From Bacteroidales bacterium 52_46 (GTDB lineage: Bacteria; Bacteroidota; Bacteroidia; Bacteroidales; Muribaculaceae): a stretch of 64,000 nt of DNA. Position 1 is the stretch's first letter. Every line of letters begins with the position of its first letter. The notes under the pieces were generated by a model. The model saw only the letters and a list, made by a program, of their open reading frames with translations. It searched no databases and was not told the DNA's origin. Shown here piece by piece: positions 42,888 through 53,620 of the stretch. Position numbers and translations under genes: made by a program. The stretch lies in the NCBI GenBank assembly GCA_001915385.1, contig MNQK01000002.1:151129-215128 (forward strand). The letters are read 5' to 3'.

Positions 42888-45800
42888 TTATCTTACCACC
42901 ATCTTTATTGTTTCGGTGATTGTCTCGCCGGAGGCGTTGCGGCCGCTCAGACGGGCTATGTACATGCCCTGCGGGAGCGACAGGTCAATCTGATTGGCGT
43001 AGCCGTCGGCTGTAAGTGCGCTGTAAGCGGCCACGGCGGTACCGGTAGTGCTGAAGATGTCGAGTGCAAGAGCCTCGGTGCCGGCAGGTGCCGAGTAGGT
43101 GATATATCCGCCGGAGTAGGCAAGGGTCATCTGCGAGCCGGCGAATATGTCGTCGACACCGGTGACATTGCCGTCGTCGGTTACAGTGAACGAATATCCT
43201 GCCTCGGGACTGAGACGGGGTATACGGACGTAGAGATTGTTGCCGTCGATGGCGTAGCTGTCGGCCGAATTTTCAGCCTTGACCTCTTCGAGCGAACCGA
43301 GCTGCCGTATAGTTGAGGCTGCGGCCGCGCGGGCCGGGGCGTCCGACGATACCCTTGCCAGACGGGGAGCGCCTGCCAGACGGTAGTCATGAATGCAGAA
43401 GAGGATATCCTGGCAGGTGGCGGCATCCATTCCGTTCCAGCCGTTGCCATCGCGGGAAATACGTACCGTAAGGATGCCGTCGCTACCGGCGTCGCCCCAT
43501 CCCTCGAATGTGGTCAGCGTGTAGTCGCCGTTGGCAATTGTGCTTGCGCTCGTACGGTTGTCGTCGAAAATCATGCCGGTGTCAGGCTCCGGCTTCCACG
43601 AGGGGAAATAGTCGACGGTGACACTGCGGGTGTCAATCTCGGCAGTGCTCGTGAATGTGTCCTGACGGTAGCGGGGCACGAACGAGCCGCGGCGCATGAA
43701 GTGGGGTATGACATCCATCGGGGCGGAATAGCTGCGCACGGTGCGGTGCCCTTCGTAGATGGTGGAGAAGTCGTTCATGTCGAGCCAGTCGCCTTCGGGG
43801 AAAGTGATGTCGCGCGCCGTACCGCTGTTGATGACGGGAGCAACGTAGATGTCGGGACCCCACAGATAGGCATCCTTGCAATCGGCAAGCACCGACTTGT
43901 CGTCGTCGGCGAAATTGGCGGGACGCGCCATCGGCGAACCGTAGCGCGAGTAGCGGTAGGCCTGGGTGTAGGTGTAGGGAAGGTAGGCGTAACGCAGGTT
44001 GATGGCGTCGCGCACTTTGCCGATAATCGAGGGACGATTGTAAGGCTCGGGAGTCAGACTTTCCTGGGCATGGGTTCTCATCATCGGGTAGAATACTCCG
44101 AGCTGCACCCATCTAAGGTAGAGTTCGTCGGAATTATTGTCGGAATTGCAGAATCCGCCTATGTCGGAGCCGAGGTAGCCGATACCCGACATCGAGCCGT
44201 TGACGAGGGCGGGGACCTGTGCCTGCAGACCTGTCCATGAGCGCTGTATGTCGCCTGTCCAGGGGAATGTGCTGAAACGCTGCATGCCTGCGGTGCCCGA
44301 ACGCGGCATCAGCAGATGGCGCATGTCGGGAGCGGCCTCGGTGAGCGCCTTGTATGCGCCCTCAATCCAGAGGTTGCCGAATTCATTGTGAATCTGGTCG
44401 CATGTGCCGCCGGCGTGATGACAGTTGGAGGGGAAGTGACGTTCGGGTTCGCCGAGGTCGAGCCACCATCCGGCCATGCCGGCGAGTGTATGCTTCTTGT
44501 AGAACTCGCCCATCCACTTCATGGCGTCGGGATTTGAAGCGTCGATGAGGCCGACGGGATTATTGGTCAGCCAGGTCATGTCGCCAACCTTCTCGTCGGC
44601 AAGGAAGCCTTGTTTTTTCAGATAGTCGTAGTTGTCCGACGCGTCGCTGGTGAAGAATGGCTCGGTGATGCAGACAGTGTTGACATGCTTTGACTTGAAG
44701 TCGGCGAGCATGGCGGTCGGGTTGGGGAATTTGGGTGTGTACCATTCGAGATTGCCCATTCCGGCGTTGGTCTCACCCTGCCAGTAGAGGTCGAACACGA
44801 TGCCGTCGAGCGGGAGCTGTGCATCCTTGATACGGCCTATTACATTCTTGGCCTCGGCCTCCGAACGGTAGCCGTAGCGCGAGGTTATGTAGCCCAAAGC
44901 CCAGAACGGAGGAAGAGCCTGCCGGCCGGTAAGCGTGATATAATTCTGCATGGCCTTTTCCATCGAACCGCCGCCCACGAAATAGTATGCTATCGGGTTG
45001 GCCGACGCGGTGGTATAGGATGAACCGGAGGATGACGGCGTCATCACGGCATCGACATAGTGGTCGTCGAAAAGGACACCGTAGCCGTTGGTCGACACAT
45101 AATAGGGGATACAGATATTGTGGGGAGCCGACCATGTGGCATTCCATCCGCCGGTCTGCTTGTTGCGCATCGTCCATGATGTACCGCCGATGTTGGTGGT
45201 ACGGCCGTTGTAACCGGCGCCGTAGAATGCGTCGTCGTTCATTCCGAGGAAGCTGACCGTGCGCTGCCCGGGGGTGTTGACGAGGCCGCCGTTCTCGCTC
45301 AGCAATACGTTATTGTCGTCGCGGAAGGTGACAAAGCAGGAGTTTTTGTCAACACTCACGGTCACGCCGCCAGCCACGCGGATAAGGTATTCGTCGTCGG
45401 TATCATCGACAGTGTAGGTCACGTCGGGGACGGCCACAACGGAGATAGAGCGGCGTTCGCGGGCAGAATCGTCGGTTGAACCGACAAGCGACGCGGGAAG
45501 CGTAAATACTTTCACTATGTCGGGAGCATACGGGGTAATCATGAGACAGCCCCCTTTCGAACCGGCAATCGTGACCGTACCGTTATTGTTTTCGGCGCTT
45601 ACAAACGCTCCGAGGGGACTTTGGCTCGGGTCGACAGGGAGCGCCTGCAGCGAGATGTACTGGTTATTACCTCCGTCATAGCGGATGCTGCCGGTTTTGT
45701 CGCGGAAGATGACGGCAATCTTCGATGCTCGCTCGTCGTCGCGCATATTGAACCATGACGCCAATGTAGGCGACATTTCAAGGCTATATACGTTCCCGTC

Positions 45801-46814
45801 GGCCGAAAGACGTTTCATCTTGAACTTGTCTGTCAGATTTGCCCAAGAGGCTCCCGATTCCTGCGGGTCGTGCTTCCAGTCCTTGTCGTCCGAACTTTCA
45901 GAAGTAATCACTCCGATCCATGCGTATATGTCGTCGGTCGCGGCCAGTTCACGCGAGCCTTTCGAACGGTCGAAGTAAAGAGTGATTTTATCGTTCTGAC
46001 CGGCTACTTCGGGAGAAATCCAGTAAGTGAGGCGACGGGGATTTTCGGGGTCGATGGCCGGACCGCTGTATTCGCTCATCAGTCCGAGGTCCTTTCCGCC
46101 GTTGTCGGACGAATAGATATGGCCGTCAATGGCGGCAAGCGCCGAAGTGCGGCTGCCTGAGGTCGTGCCGTCGTTGAATATAAGGCTTGTGGCCGACTGC
46201 GGCACCTCGCAACTCCATATATTTTCGAGGCCGGGAGCATTGTGGCTCGACATCGCCGTTCCGACCGAGGTTGACGGTGTGCCGGTGAATGCATACACGT
46301 AAGGGCGAGTCCACGAGGAGTTGGTGTTGTCGAAATAGACTTTTATATTTTCTCCCGGTACCGGCACGACGTAGTCGTCGATATGGCATTTGGGCGTGTC
46401 GCTGCCGAATGTATATACGTAGCCGTTCTGAAGCTTGAGGTCATTGGTCTGATGTTTGGCTTTTTCGCCTTCAGACACGGCGGTGTTACCGTCGTTGAAT
46501 ATACAGTAGAGGTTGGGATTGGAAGCCGTGCATTCGAATGTGAAGGAATACAGCTCGGGGTAGTCAGCCGAGAGGTGGATTTCTTTACCGGGCCATGTTC
46601 CGCCGGTGTAGTTGCGGTTGCCGTCGTTCTTGTCCCAGATCCAGGTACATACTTTCGACCACTCCGAATATTTCTCGAAATAGACGGTGTAGGTAGTGGA
46701 ATTTTGAGCGGCGGCACGGAAAGACGGGAAAAGGAGACCGAAGGCCGCACTCATGACGACAGCCATCGCGCAGCGCCGCCAATGTTTTGGAAGGTAAGAT
46801 TTAAAAGAACTCAT
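42888..46814 (-). CDS. secreted GH31 alpha-glucosidase with starch-binding modules and T9SS domain
   Basis: 1308 residues. A signal peptide (about 1-36) is followed by two N-terminal starch-binding-like modules (about 38-145, TYTVYFEKYSEW...GGTWPGKEI; about 150-240, IKVYFDNTNSSWTRPYVYAF), a linker sandwich, the GH31 N-domain (about 500-640) and the (beta/alpha)8 domain (about 640-1010). The nucleophile is Asp786 in WWLDLGEPE and the likely acid/base is Asp855 in WTGDIQRSW. A DUF5110-like beta domain comes next and the last 75 residues or so form a type IX sorting domain (LDIFSTTGTAVAAYSAL...LPQGMYIARLSG). It probably releases glucose from alpha-glucans at the surface. The glycosidase-like 46979 gene is divergent to it. 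Confidence 0.92.
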   Translation of the reverse strand: MSSFKSYLPKHWRRCAMAVVMSAAFGLLFPSFRAAAQNSTTYTVYFEKYSEWSKVCTWIWDKNDGNRNYTGGTWPGKEIHLSADYPELYSFTFECTASNPNLYCIFNDGNTAVSEGEKAKHQTNDLKLQNGYVYTFGSDTPKCHIDDYVVPVPGENIKVYFDNTNSSWTRPYVYAFTGTPSTSVGTAMSSHNAPGLENIWSCEVPQSATSLIFNDGTTSGSRTSALAAIDGHIYSSDNGGKDLGLMSEYSGPAIDPENPRRLTYWISPEVAGQNDKITLYFDRSKGSRELAATDDIYAWIGVITSESSDDKDWKHDPQESGASWANLTDKFKMKRLSADGNVYSLEMSPTLASWFNMRDDERASKIAVIFRDKTGSIRYDGGNNQYISLQALPVDPSQSPLGAFVSAENNNGTVTIAGSKGGCLMITPYAPDIVKVFTLPASLVGSTDDSARERRSISVVAVPDVTYTVDDTDDEYLIRVAGGVTVSVDKNSCFVTFRDDNNVLLSENGGLVNTPGQRTVSFLGMNDDAFYGAGYNGRTTNIGGTSWTMRNKQTGGWNATWSAPHNICIPYYVSTNGYGVLFDDHYVDAVMTPSSSGSSYTTASANPIAYYFVGGGSMEKAMQNYITLTGRQALPPFWALGYITSRYGYRSEAEAKNVIGRIKDAQLPLDGIVFDLYWQGETNAGMGNLEWYTPKFPNPTAMLADFKSKHVNTVCITEPFFTSDASDNYDYLKKQGFLADEKVGDMTWLTNNPVGLIDASNPDAMKWMGEFYKKHTLAGMAGWWLDLGEPERHFPSNCHHAGGTCDQIHNEFGNLWIEGAYKALTEAAPDMRHLLMPRSGTAGMQRFSTFPWTGDIQRSWTGLQAQVPALVNGSMSGIGYLGSDIGGFCNSDNNSDELYLRWVQLGVFYPMMRTHAQESLTPEPYNRPSIIGKVRDAINLRYAYLPYTYTQAYRYSRYGSPMARPANFADDDKSVLADCKDAYLWGPDIYVAPVINSGTARDITFPEGDWLDMNDFSTIYEGHRTVRSYSAPMDVIPHFMRRGSFVPRYRQDTFTSTAEIDTRSVTVDYFPSWKPEPDTGMIFDDNRTSASTIANGDYTLTTFEGWGDAGSDGILTVRISRDGNGWNGMDAATCQDILFCIHDYRLAGAPRLARVSSDAPARAAAASTIRQLGSLEEVKAENSADSYAIDGNNLYVRIPRLSPEAGYSFTVTDDGNVTGVDDIFAGSQMTLAYSGGYITYSAPAGTEALALDIFSTTGTAVAAYSALTADGYANQIDLSLPQGMYIARLSGRNASGETITETIKMVVR

Positions 46815-46908
46815 AATGTAATGTAAGTATAATAATAATTTAAAGCCAAGCTATTCAGCCAAATATCAGGCAAATAATATTCCGACCGCAAAATTAGCAA
46901 AAAATTTG

Positions 46909-46916
46909 TAAATTTG
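46909..46916 (+). promoter_or_regulatory. -7 box between the divergent glycosidase genes
   Basis: TAAATTTG on the plus strand, 62 bases before the 46979 start. A minus-strand match (TAATTTTG, 46889-46896) faces the GH31 gene. Neither has a consensus -33 box at 19-21 bases, so both may need an activator. Confidence 0.45.
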
Positions 46917-46978
46917 CATACAAAAGCATTCAACACCATCCCAGACAACCTGACATAACGAAACATAGAATTATTATC

Positions 46979-48457
46979 ATGAAGAAATTATTGCAACCGA
47001 TGGCCGCCGGACTTATGCTGAGTGTTTTCGGCTTGAGTCTGAACGGACAATCGACTGACAGATTAGCGAGTGAAACGCCTGACGAGGAGCAAATCGCAGT
47101 ATTCACATCAACTGACCTGCAGCTTGAGAGAAGCTACAATTGGGCGAAAGCGAAGGCGCTTTCATACGCCCACGACAGCGGTGACCCCGTGGGGGCATGG
47201 TATGAGGCCGCGCTGCCCAACCGCGAGGCATTCTGCATGCGCGATGTATCGCACCAGACTGTAGGCGCGCATATCATAGGTCTGGCAAAGCACAACAAGA
47301 ACATGATGATGAAGTTCGCCGAAAATATCAGCGAGCCTAAGGACTGGTGCACCTATTGGGAAATCAACCGTCATGACAAACCGGCGCCCGTAGATTATGC
47401 GTCGGACACGGAGTTCTGGTATTGCCTCAACGCCAATTTCGACCTGATACAGGCTTGCCTGAAAATGTATGAGTGGACGGGCGATACCGACTATATCCAT
47501 GACTACAGGATGCGCAATTTCTACGACAAGAGCGTCAACGAGTTTGTGGAACGCTGGAAACTCCGGCCCGACTGCATAATGGACCGCCCGCAGTATATGA
47601 ACATGCCTGACAATTTCAATCCCGACTATAGTTTTCATACCTGCCGCGGACTGCCCTCGTATGTCGAGAATTTTCCGGGACTGACTGCCACTGTCGACCT
47701 TGTCGGCGGACTCTATGCCGGATACAATGCCTACGCACGGATAGCGACCCTGGCAGGCGACAAGAAAAACGCCCGGATAGCTGCCGCACGCGCACGCGAA
47801 TACCAAAACCTGCTCGAGAAAAAATGGTGGGACGGCGAGAACCGGCGCTACAACACGTTCTGGACGGCGGAGCGGAAATTCGCCCGCGGCGAGGGGGTGC
47901 CGTTCCTGCTGTGGTTTGATGCCGTGGACGACATACGCCGCATACGTGCGGGAGTGGCCGACATCCTTGCCAAAAAGGACTGGAACATAGAGAACCGCAG
48001 CTACTTCCCGGCACTGTTTTACCGCCTCGGGTACAACGAGGACGCATACCGCGAACTGACCACGCTTCCGGCTGCCGACCGTGCCGACTATCCGGAGGTG
48101 TCGTACGGAGTGGTTGAAGGAATCGTCGGAGGCGCGATGGGTCTGCGTCCGTCGGCATCGGAAAAATCGGTCAGCACTCTGTCACGCGTGGCCGGCCACA
48201 CGTCGGAGATAAAAAACGTGCCGGCTCTCGGAGGATACATATCTCTGCGCCATGAGGGTACCGCCGCGTCCGAGCTGGAAAACAACACGGCGATGGATCT
48301 GACCTGGAACGCGTCGTTTGCCGGCAATCATCCGAGCGTGACCGCCAACGGTAAGAAATACTCCACGAAAGTGACAAAGGACGCAAGAGGCAACGAGATT
48401 TCGACCGCAAGCATCGACCTGCCGCGAGGCAAGAAGATTACGGCCCGCGCCGACTGA
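46979..48457 (+). CDS. secreted six-hairpin glycosidase-like protein
   Basis: 492 residues with a signal peptide (MKKLLQPMAAGLMLSVFGLSLNG). The body is helical and rich in Trp and Asp: SYNWAKAKALSYAHD, WYEAALPNREAFCMRDVSHQTVGAHIIGLAKHN, CTYWEINRHDKPAPVDYASDTEFWYCLNANFDLIQACLKMYEWTGD, GGLYAGYNAYARIA, EYQNLLEKKWWDGENRRYNTFW. Repeated helix pairs of this kind are typical of (alpha/alpha)6 glycosidases, but I cannot assign a GH family. ScREAFCMRD and DYASDTEFWY are good candidates for catalytic or substrate-binding stretches. It is divergent from the GH31 gene, which suggests shared substrates. Confidence 0.75.
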   Translation: MKKLLQPMAAGLMLSVFGLSLNGQSTDRLASETPDEEQIAVFTSTDLQLERSYNWAKAKALSYAHDSGDPVGAWYEAALPNREAFCMRDVSHQTVGAHIIGLAKHNKNMMMKFAENISEPKDWCTYWEINRHDKPAPVDYASDTEFWYCLNANFDLIQACLKMYEWTGDTDYIHDYRMRNFYDKSVNEFVERWKLRPDCIMDRPQYMNMPDNFNPDYSFHTCRGLPSYVENFPGLTATVDLVGGLYAGYNAYARIATLAGDKKNARIAAARAREYQNLLEKKWWDGENRRYNTFWTAERKFARGEGVPFLLWFDAVDDIRRIRAGVADILAKKDWNIENRSYFPALFYRLGYNEDAYRELTTLPAADRADYPEVSYGVVEGIVGGAMGLRPSASEKSVSTLSRVAGHTSEIKNVPALGGYISLRHEGTAASELENNTAMDLTWNASFAGNHPSVTANGKKYSTKVTKDARGNEISTASIDLPRGKKITARAD

Positions 48458-48532
48458 ATAAAGGCGGCCGACGCAGGAGAAACCGGGAATTAACGAAACG
48501 CAATACACTATAAATAAAGATATTACATTTTT

Positions 48533-48656
48533 CCCGCGGTTAGGAAACCGCTTTTGGCGCTTTGCTCCGCAAAGAAACCGCGGCTACTAAGTCGGAATCG
48601 GCCGCACGAGTCGAAGAATAGCAGCCGCGGTTTCTTTGATGCGCAAAGCGCCAAAG
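48533..48656. repeat. palindromic-arm repeat, copy 7 (enlarged)
   Basis: CCCGCGGTTAGGAAACCG opens the element, then an extra pair TTTTGGCGCTTTGC/GCGCAAAGCGCCAAA flanks AAAGAAACCGCGGCTACTA and AGCAGCCGCGGTTTCTTT. The loop begins AAGTCGGAATCGG, the same as in copy 8. Downstream, TCTGCTGACTGCC is directly repeated (48661-48688). Confidence 0.8.
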
Positions 48657-48720
48657 GCAGTCTGCTGACTGCCTCTGCTGACTGCCTTTGGATTTTGGCT
48701 TTTTCTTTTTTTGTTAAAAA

Positions 48721-48752
48721 TTTGACAATTAGAATAATTGTCGTTATTTTTG
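48721..48752 (+). promoter_or_regulatory. promoter of structured RNA copy B
   Basis: TTTG at 48721-48724, 20 bases, then TATTTTTG at 48745-48752. Exact consensus, with the start near 48758. As for copy A, no credible coding frame follows directly. Confidence 0.75.
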
Positions 48753-48757
48753 CGAAG

Positions 48758-49092
48758 CAATACACCACGCCGTAGTGGTCGACAGCCTCAATGAGAGGTT
48801 TGGCCGGTTGGGGTGTGGGGTAATGCCAATTTTTTTGGAAAGGCGTTTATCGAACGCTATGTTCTTACAGTTACGAATCTCGCAAATTCCGAACAAAGAC
48901 AGAACATTGCAACGATGGACGCCCACAGATATGTCATATATCGGTGTGCACATGTACGACCGCTGAGGCCGGACATGTCGTATGCCATATAATCATATCG
49001 GCGTGGGCTCTGCGTTGCTTGTCAGTCTTTGTAGGCAATGCGAGAGCCTGTAACTGTAGGACAAGCAACGGTACAGACTCCCACGCTTTTTC
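48758..49092 (+). ncRNA. structured non-coding RNA, copy B (family not recognised)
   Basis: About 335 nt. Helices corresponding to copy A: ACACC/GGTGT near the 5' end; CCTC/GAGG hairpin; GGCGT/ACGCT after TTTTTTTGGAAA; GATATG 48928-48933 with CATATC 48994-48999; TACGAC 48955-48960 with GTCGTA 48977-48982; GCGTGGG 49001-49007 with CCCACGC 49080-49086; GTTGCTTGTC 49014-49023 with GACAAGCAAC 49060-49069; possible pseudoknot GGCTCT 49006-49011 with AGAGCC 49043-49048. It ends in TTTTT (49087-49091). Compared with A, pairs differ on both sides in at least three helices (for example GCCGAC/GTCGGC to TACGAC/GTCGTA), so the structure is conserved. The next gene starts 71 bases later. Confidence 0.75.
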
Positions 49093-49162
49093 ATTTCAAG
49101 TACAATCATTTATTTACTGTATTGCGGGGAGTCGGATACACAAATTTCCACATCTCTACGCA

Positions 49163-50149
49163 ATGAAACATCTATTGCTTACTCTTGCAGTGCTGCTGAC
49201 TGCATCAGTTGCTGCAGCACAATCCACACAAGTCGCCACCCTGTCGCATGACGGCACTATCACATCGTTCACATCGGCGTATGCACTAAGAGATGCGTAT
49301 AACGCTGCAGTCGACGGTGACGTAATCACACTATCCTCCGGGGCTTTTGCCGCCATTTCCTTAGAAAAGCGCATCACTGTCCGTGGGGCCGGCATGGGAG
49401 TAAAGGTCGACAAAACTGCTCCTTACATCGAGCCGACTCTTCTCACAGGTGATTTTTCAATCAAAGCTGACGGAGACGGAACAAATAATTTCAATTTAGA
49501 AGGTATTCTCTGCGAAAATACTGTTTCCTTGAAGGGCGTCATCGATTCACAATTCTCCAAATGCAAATTCAAGAAATTGACCTATGAAACCGGGCATGGA
49601 GGTTTTACAAATGTGACTTTCATAAACTGCATAGTCTATGAAAGCGCAAATTTCTGCTACAATGCAAGCATGAATTTATACGGCTGCTATCTGAAAGAGC
49701 CCTTTTTTTCAGGAAACAATTCGCTTTTTACTCTCACAAACTGCTTATTGGATGACGAAAACACTTTCGATGATAATGCCTGCGTGGTAAAAAACTCAAT
49801 ATACATTAACAGAACTGATTATCAATATTGCAGTAACAGAGGTAACGCGTCAAATTCAATATGGATAGGCAAATATGCGGAAAACTGCCCTTTCAATACT
49901 ACTCTTGAATCACATAATAATGCATTTGTTCCCGATGGAATGAACGTATTCAAAGAAGGCACATTCTATCAGCTCTCTGACGAAGCAAAGAACTATATCG
50001 GCAACGACGGCACTGAAGTAGGTATCTATGGAGGTTCGCTGGGCTTTGACCCTACACCTACCAATCCTCAAATCACGAAGTTCAATGTTGCGCCCAAAAC
50101 GACTGCCGACGGCAAGCTATCCGTCGATATCGAAGTAAATGCCAAATAA
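49163..50149 (+). CDS. secreted beta-helix-like protein
   Basis: 328 residues from MKHLLLTLAVLLTASVAAAQS; the longer frame upstream runs through the structured RNA and is rejected. After the signal peptide the sequence has the stacked-strand look of a right-handed beta-helix (DGDVITLSSGAFAAISLEKRITVRGAGMG, FNLEGILCENTVSLKGVIDSQFSKCKFKKL, FTNVTFINCIVYESANFCYNASMNLYGCYL). No catalytic motif was recognised. The last segment, TNPQITKFNVAPKTTADGKLSVDIEVNAK, looks like the start of a further domain that stops short. It lies 9 bases before the large dockerin protein, so the two are co-transcribed. Confidence 0.78.
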   Translation: MKHLLLTLAVLLTASVAAAQSTQVATLSHDGTITSFTSAYALRDAYNAAVDGDVITLSSGAFAAISLEKRITVRGAGMGVKVDKTAPYIEPTLLTGDFSIKADGDGTNNFNLEGILCENTVSLKGVIDSQFSKCKFKKLTYETGHGGFTNVTFINCIVYESANFCYNASMNLYGCYLKEPFFSGNNSLFTLTNCLLDDENTFDDNACVVKNSIYINRTDYQYCSNRGNASNSIWIGKYAENCPFNTTLESHNNAFVPDGMNVFKEGTFYQLSDEAKNYIGNDGTEVGIYGGSLGFDPTPTNPQITKFNVAPKTTADGKLSVDIEVNAK

Positions 50150-50158
50150 TAAAGCGAT

Positions 50159-53100
50159 ATGTTTAAATCCGTATTAAGGCTTTTCCTCTGCATAACATTT
50201 GCCATCGGCAGCCTGAATGTCCGAAGCAATGACGGCGACGGCATTACCGGCCATTACTGGTTTGATTTCGGTGGAGAGCATTATCCTTTTACACCCGGCA
50301 ACTTTGAAATAACGACCGACGGGCTTGCTGACGGTTTTCACACCATTCATGCATATATTGAAAACGGGGCTGATATTTCAGCCACGCATACCGGTTGGTT
50401 TCTCAAGCAAAGCAGGGTGCTCAATGATAATAATCCCCTGACGTGCATATTCTATGTAGACGGAGAGCCGTTCCAGACACAAAAAGTTGCTGTCGGTGCC
50501 GACGGCACATTCAGCCTCGACCTTGATACGAGTACGGTCGATCTCGGCATGCATACAATCGGACTGGCACTTTCCGACACTGACGGTTACTCAGCAGGAT
50601 ACCGCAGCGGCATTTTCATGCGTGTCCCGACTGACCTGCAACGCTCCACCTTCAACGCCTACTACTATCTCGACGGGGAATATAAAGGGGTACTGAACAC
50701 ATCGACAAGCAGTCAGGCCGTGCATCTTGACATAGATGCATCGTCGCTTACATCGGGGTTACATTCCGTCTCTCTATATATGGCGAGTCCCCACGGCATG
50801 GCCACCTCGGTGAAATCAGCATGGTTCGTCAAAATACCGGAAGGCGGCGAAGGAATCAAACAATATTCCTACTGGCTCAACGACAATGACGAAACACTTA
50901 AGACAGTCAATCTGCCTGAAATAAGCAACCCGTGCAGCCTGATGAGACTTATCGATGTTCCAGAGCAGCCGTTCCGTTCAAAGAGTTATTCATTTGCCGT
51001 TGAAGAAAACACTCCGGTATTTTATGCCTGCAACGACTTCAAAATCCGTTTTATCGATCCGGACGGACGCGTCACCACCGCAGGAAGCACCTTTACCGAC
51101 ATGCGCGTAAAATATAAACCGAGCGAAATAAACGCCCTCGAGACAGACAATAATATCTATACGGGCACAATCGATTCAAACACTGTCAAGGTATACAAAT
51201 TCGACGCGGAAATCGGCGATTCCATCAATATCCGTGTCAACAAGGCCGCGATGATGGAGCTGTATTCTCCATCAGCCGAAACGCTTATAAAAGTCTCAGG
51301 TGCCGACGCAACCAACAACAGCACTTTTACGATACGGCAAAACGGAACCCATTATGTCGCAATACACGATTTAGCAACAGGAAATTCCGCTACAATAGAT
51401 TTCAGCCATATCCACAAGTTCGCTTTGCTCTCCAATTCGCCCGAGGTATCGTCGCAAGAGGGAATGCTGTTTGTCGATGTCATCGGCAACGGCTTCCACA
51501 ATCTGACGGATATTGCTTTAGAGCTTGGCGGCACAAGGATTGAGCCGACGGAGTGGAACGCAAGAAGCAATTACGCCTTGTCCATGCGATTCGATGTCAC
51601 TGCGGCCTCGGCTCCAACCGGAAGTTACAGTCTTGTAGCCACATTCAAGGATAACGATGGGACTTCGGAGACAGTGCGCCGCCCGAATGCACTCGCCTTT
51701 GTGGAGAGAAGCAATGCCGACGTAAGCGTGACCCTTGTGCAGCCACGCGTAGCCAATGTGCCCTACGATTTCTATATCGATATTACCAACAACAGCACGC
51801 AGCCATGCTGGGGGGTACCCGTCAATTTCGCAATCAGCGGCAACAGCGACGGGTATGCGCTTGTATATCGCGACTTCTATCTTTCAGATTTCGATGTCGA
51901 GAACAGCACCATTCCGGCACACTTCGAAACAGACAATTTGCTCGGCCGCGGTAGTGCCGGCGCTTTCGTTCCGTTGGTGATACCGTATCTCGGACCTAAT
52001 GAAACAAAACGTCTCACTATCGGACTTCTGTCGGATGCGCGCGACATTTTCGACACCTTCGTATGGTGCGGCACTCCCTGGAGTGATGAATTCCGGGAAA
52101 TTCTTTCAGATGGGTTTGATTTTGAAGAAACGAACTGTCCAAGCCCCACCAATTTACTGACAGCCCGCATGATTGTATATCTTGACGCCCTGTCGGCGCC
52201 CGAAGGTTCCTCCGACAAGGCAATATCCAAGTCAAGTTTCCGCAAGGAATTGAATCGAGCCCACACCACTGCGGAGCGGGCCAGCGATGTAGCGCAGGCC
52301 GTCGGTATGACTCTTGGCGGCATTGAGAACGGAGGGCGCCTTCATGGAATTGATGCCACCATGGCAGCCACCGGCATAGATATGAGCGCCGGGATTTACG
52401 GGTCGCTTGACAATTATCGCGGCAAAGTAGCGGCGGCAATGCCTACACCGGGCAGCATAATAGCGCAGGCATTAGGCCTATCCGATATATACAATGCTGC
52501 GAACGGATTCCTGAACGATTCGCCGGATTGCTCCGCACCTATGCCTCCGTGCAATCAGGTTGCTCCATTCCAGTCGGCCGATCCAAATGATATGCACGGA
52601 TATATCTCGCCGTCCGGATCAAAGGACATTCCGCTCGGGATAAAGACAGTCAGCTATACCATCGAGTTTGAAAACTCTCCGGAGATTGCCAACGCTCCTG
52701 CTTCAACCATCGTAGTAGAGAACACTCCTGACGGGAACGCCCTCGACCTCGCATCATTCAAGCCACTCAAACTGATTCTGGGCGGCAAGGAGATCGGGCT
52801 GCCCGGTACGCATCATTTCGTCAAAACACTTGACATGCGTCCGGAAATCAATGCGATAGCCGAACTTACATTCGACTTCGAGGTCGCTACAGGCCATGCG
52901 AAATGGTCGCTGCGCTCACTTGACCCGATGACCCTTGAACCAACCCGCTATATGGACGACGGAATTCTGCCTGTCAACGATGCGTCAGGACGCGGTACCG
53001 GCTACCTGACATATTCAATCGACCTGCTTGGCTCCGTGACCGACGGTACCGAGATAAGCAACAGTGCCGAGATTGTGTTCGACAACAACGAGCCTATCAG

Positions 53101-53620
53101 CACACCCGTGTGGACCAATGTCACCGATTTCACTCTGCCGGAATCACGCATTACGGACGTTAATACAGATGACAATATCACGTTTGACATCGAGATTGAA
53201 GGCTCCGACAGCGGTTCCGGCGTATGGTTCTACGACCTGTATATGCGTGAAGAGGGCACTCAGGACTGGACTCTCGTAAGTTCAGGCATAGAAGGTTCCG
53301 CTGTGACTTATACCGCGGAACATGAGCTCGCCGGCGCCACGTTTGCCGTGATAGCCACCGACCGGGCCGGCAACCGTCAAAGCGAAGCCGCCATAAATGG
53401 GTTGCCCGGAGACGCAGACGGCAACGGCGGTGTCGATGCCAACGACGCCGTAGCTACCCGCGGTTATTACACCGGCACACTCACGACAATCAATCTAAAA
53501 AATGCCGATGTCACCGCCGACGGGAAAATCGACACGCAGGATGCCACGGCAATCCGCAACATCTACCTCGGCGACAAGATTAACCTAATCAAACGTAATA
53601 GATTAAACAATTCAAAATGA
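50159..53620 (+). CDS. large secreted multidomain protein with C-terminal dockerin-like repeats
   Basis: 1153 residues. The signal peptide is followed by three similar beta repeats (about 25-230; [35 protein letters not shown], each with a ...[13 protein letters not shown] strand), a pre-peptidase C-terminal-like domain (about 330-430; [29 protein letters not shown]), CARDB-like domains, a region beginning [14 protein letters not shown] that is common in large Bacteroidetes surface proteins (about 815-985), an Ig-like domain, and at about 1078-1140 two EF-hand-like dockerin repeats ([44 protein letters not shown]). No enzyme motif was found. The stop overlaps the next start by 4 bases. Confidence 0.82.

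Noticed and set aside
48744..48966. Small frames of 60-70 codons on both strands over RNA copy B
   Set aside because: They overlap conserved helices and are not kept in copy A.
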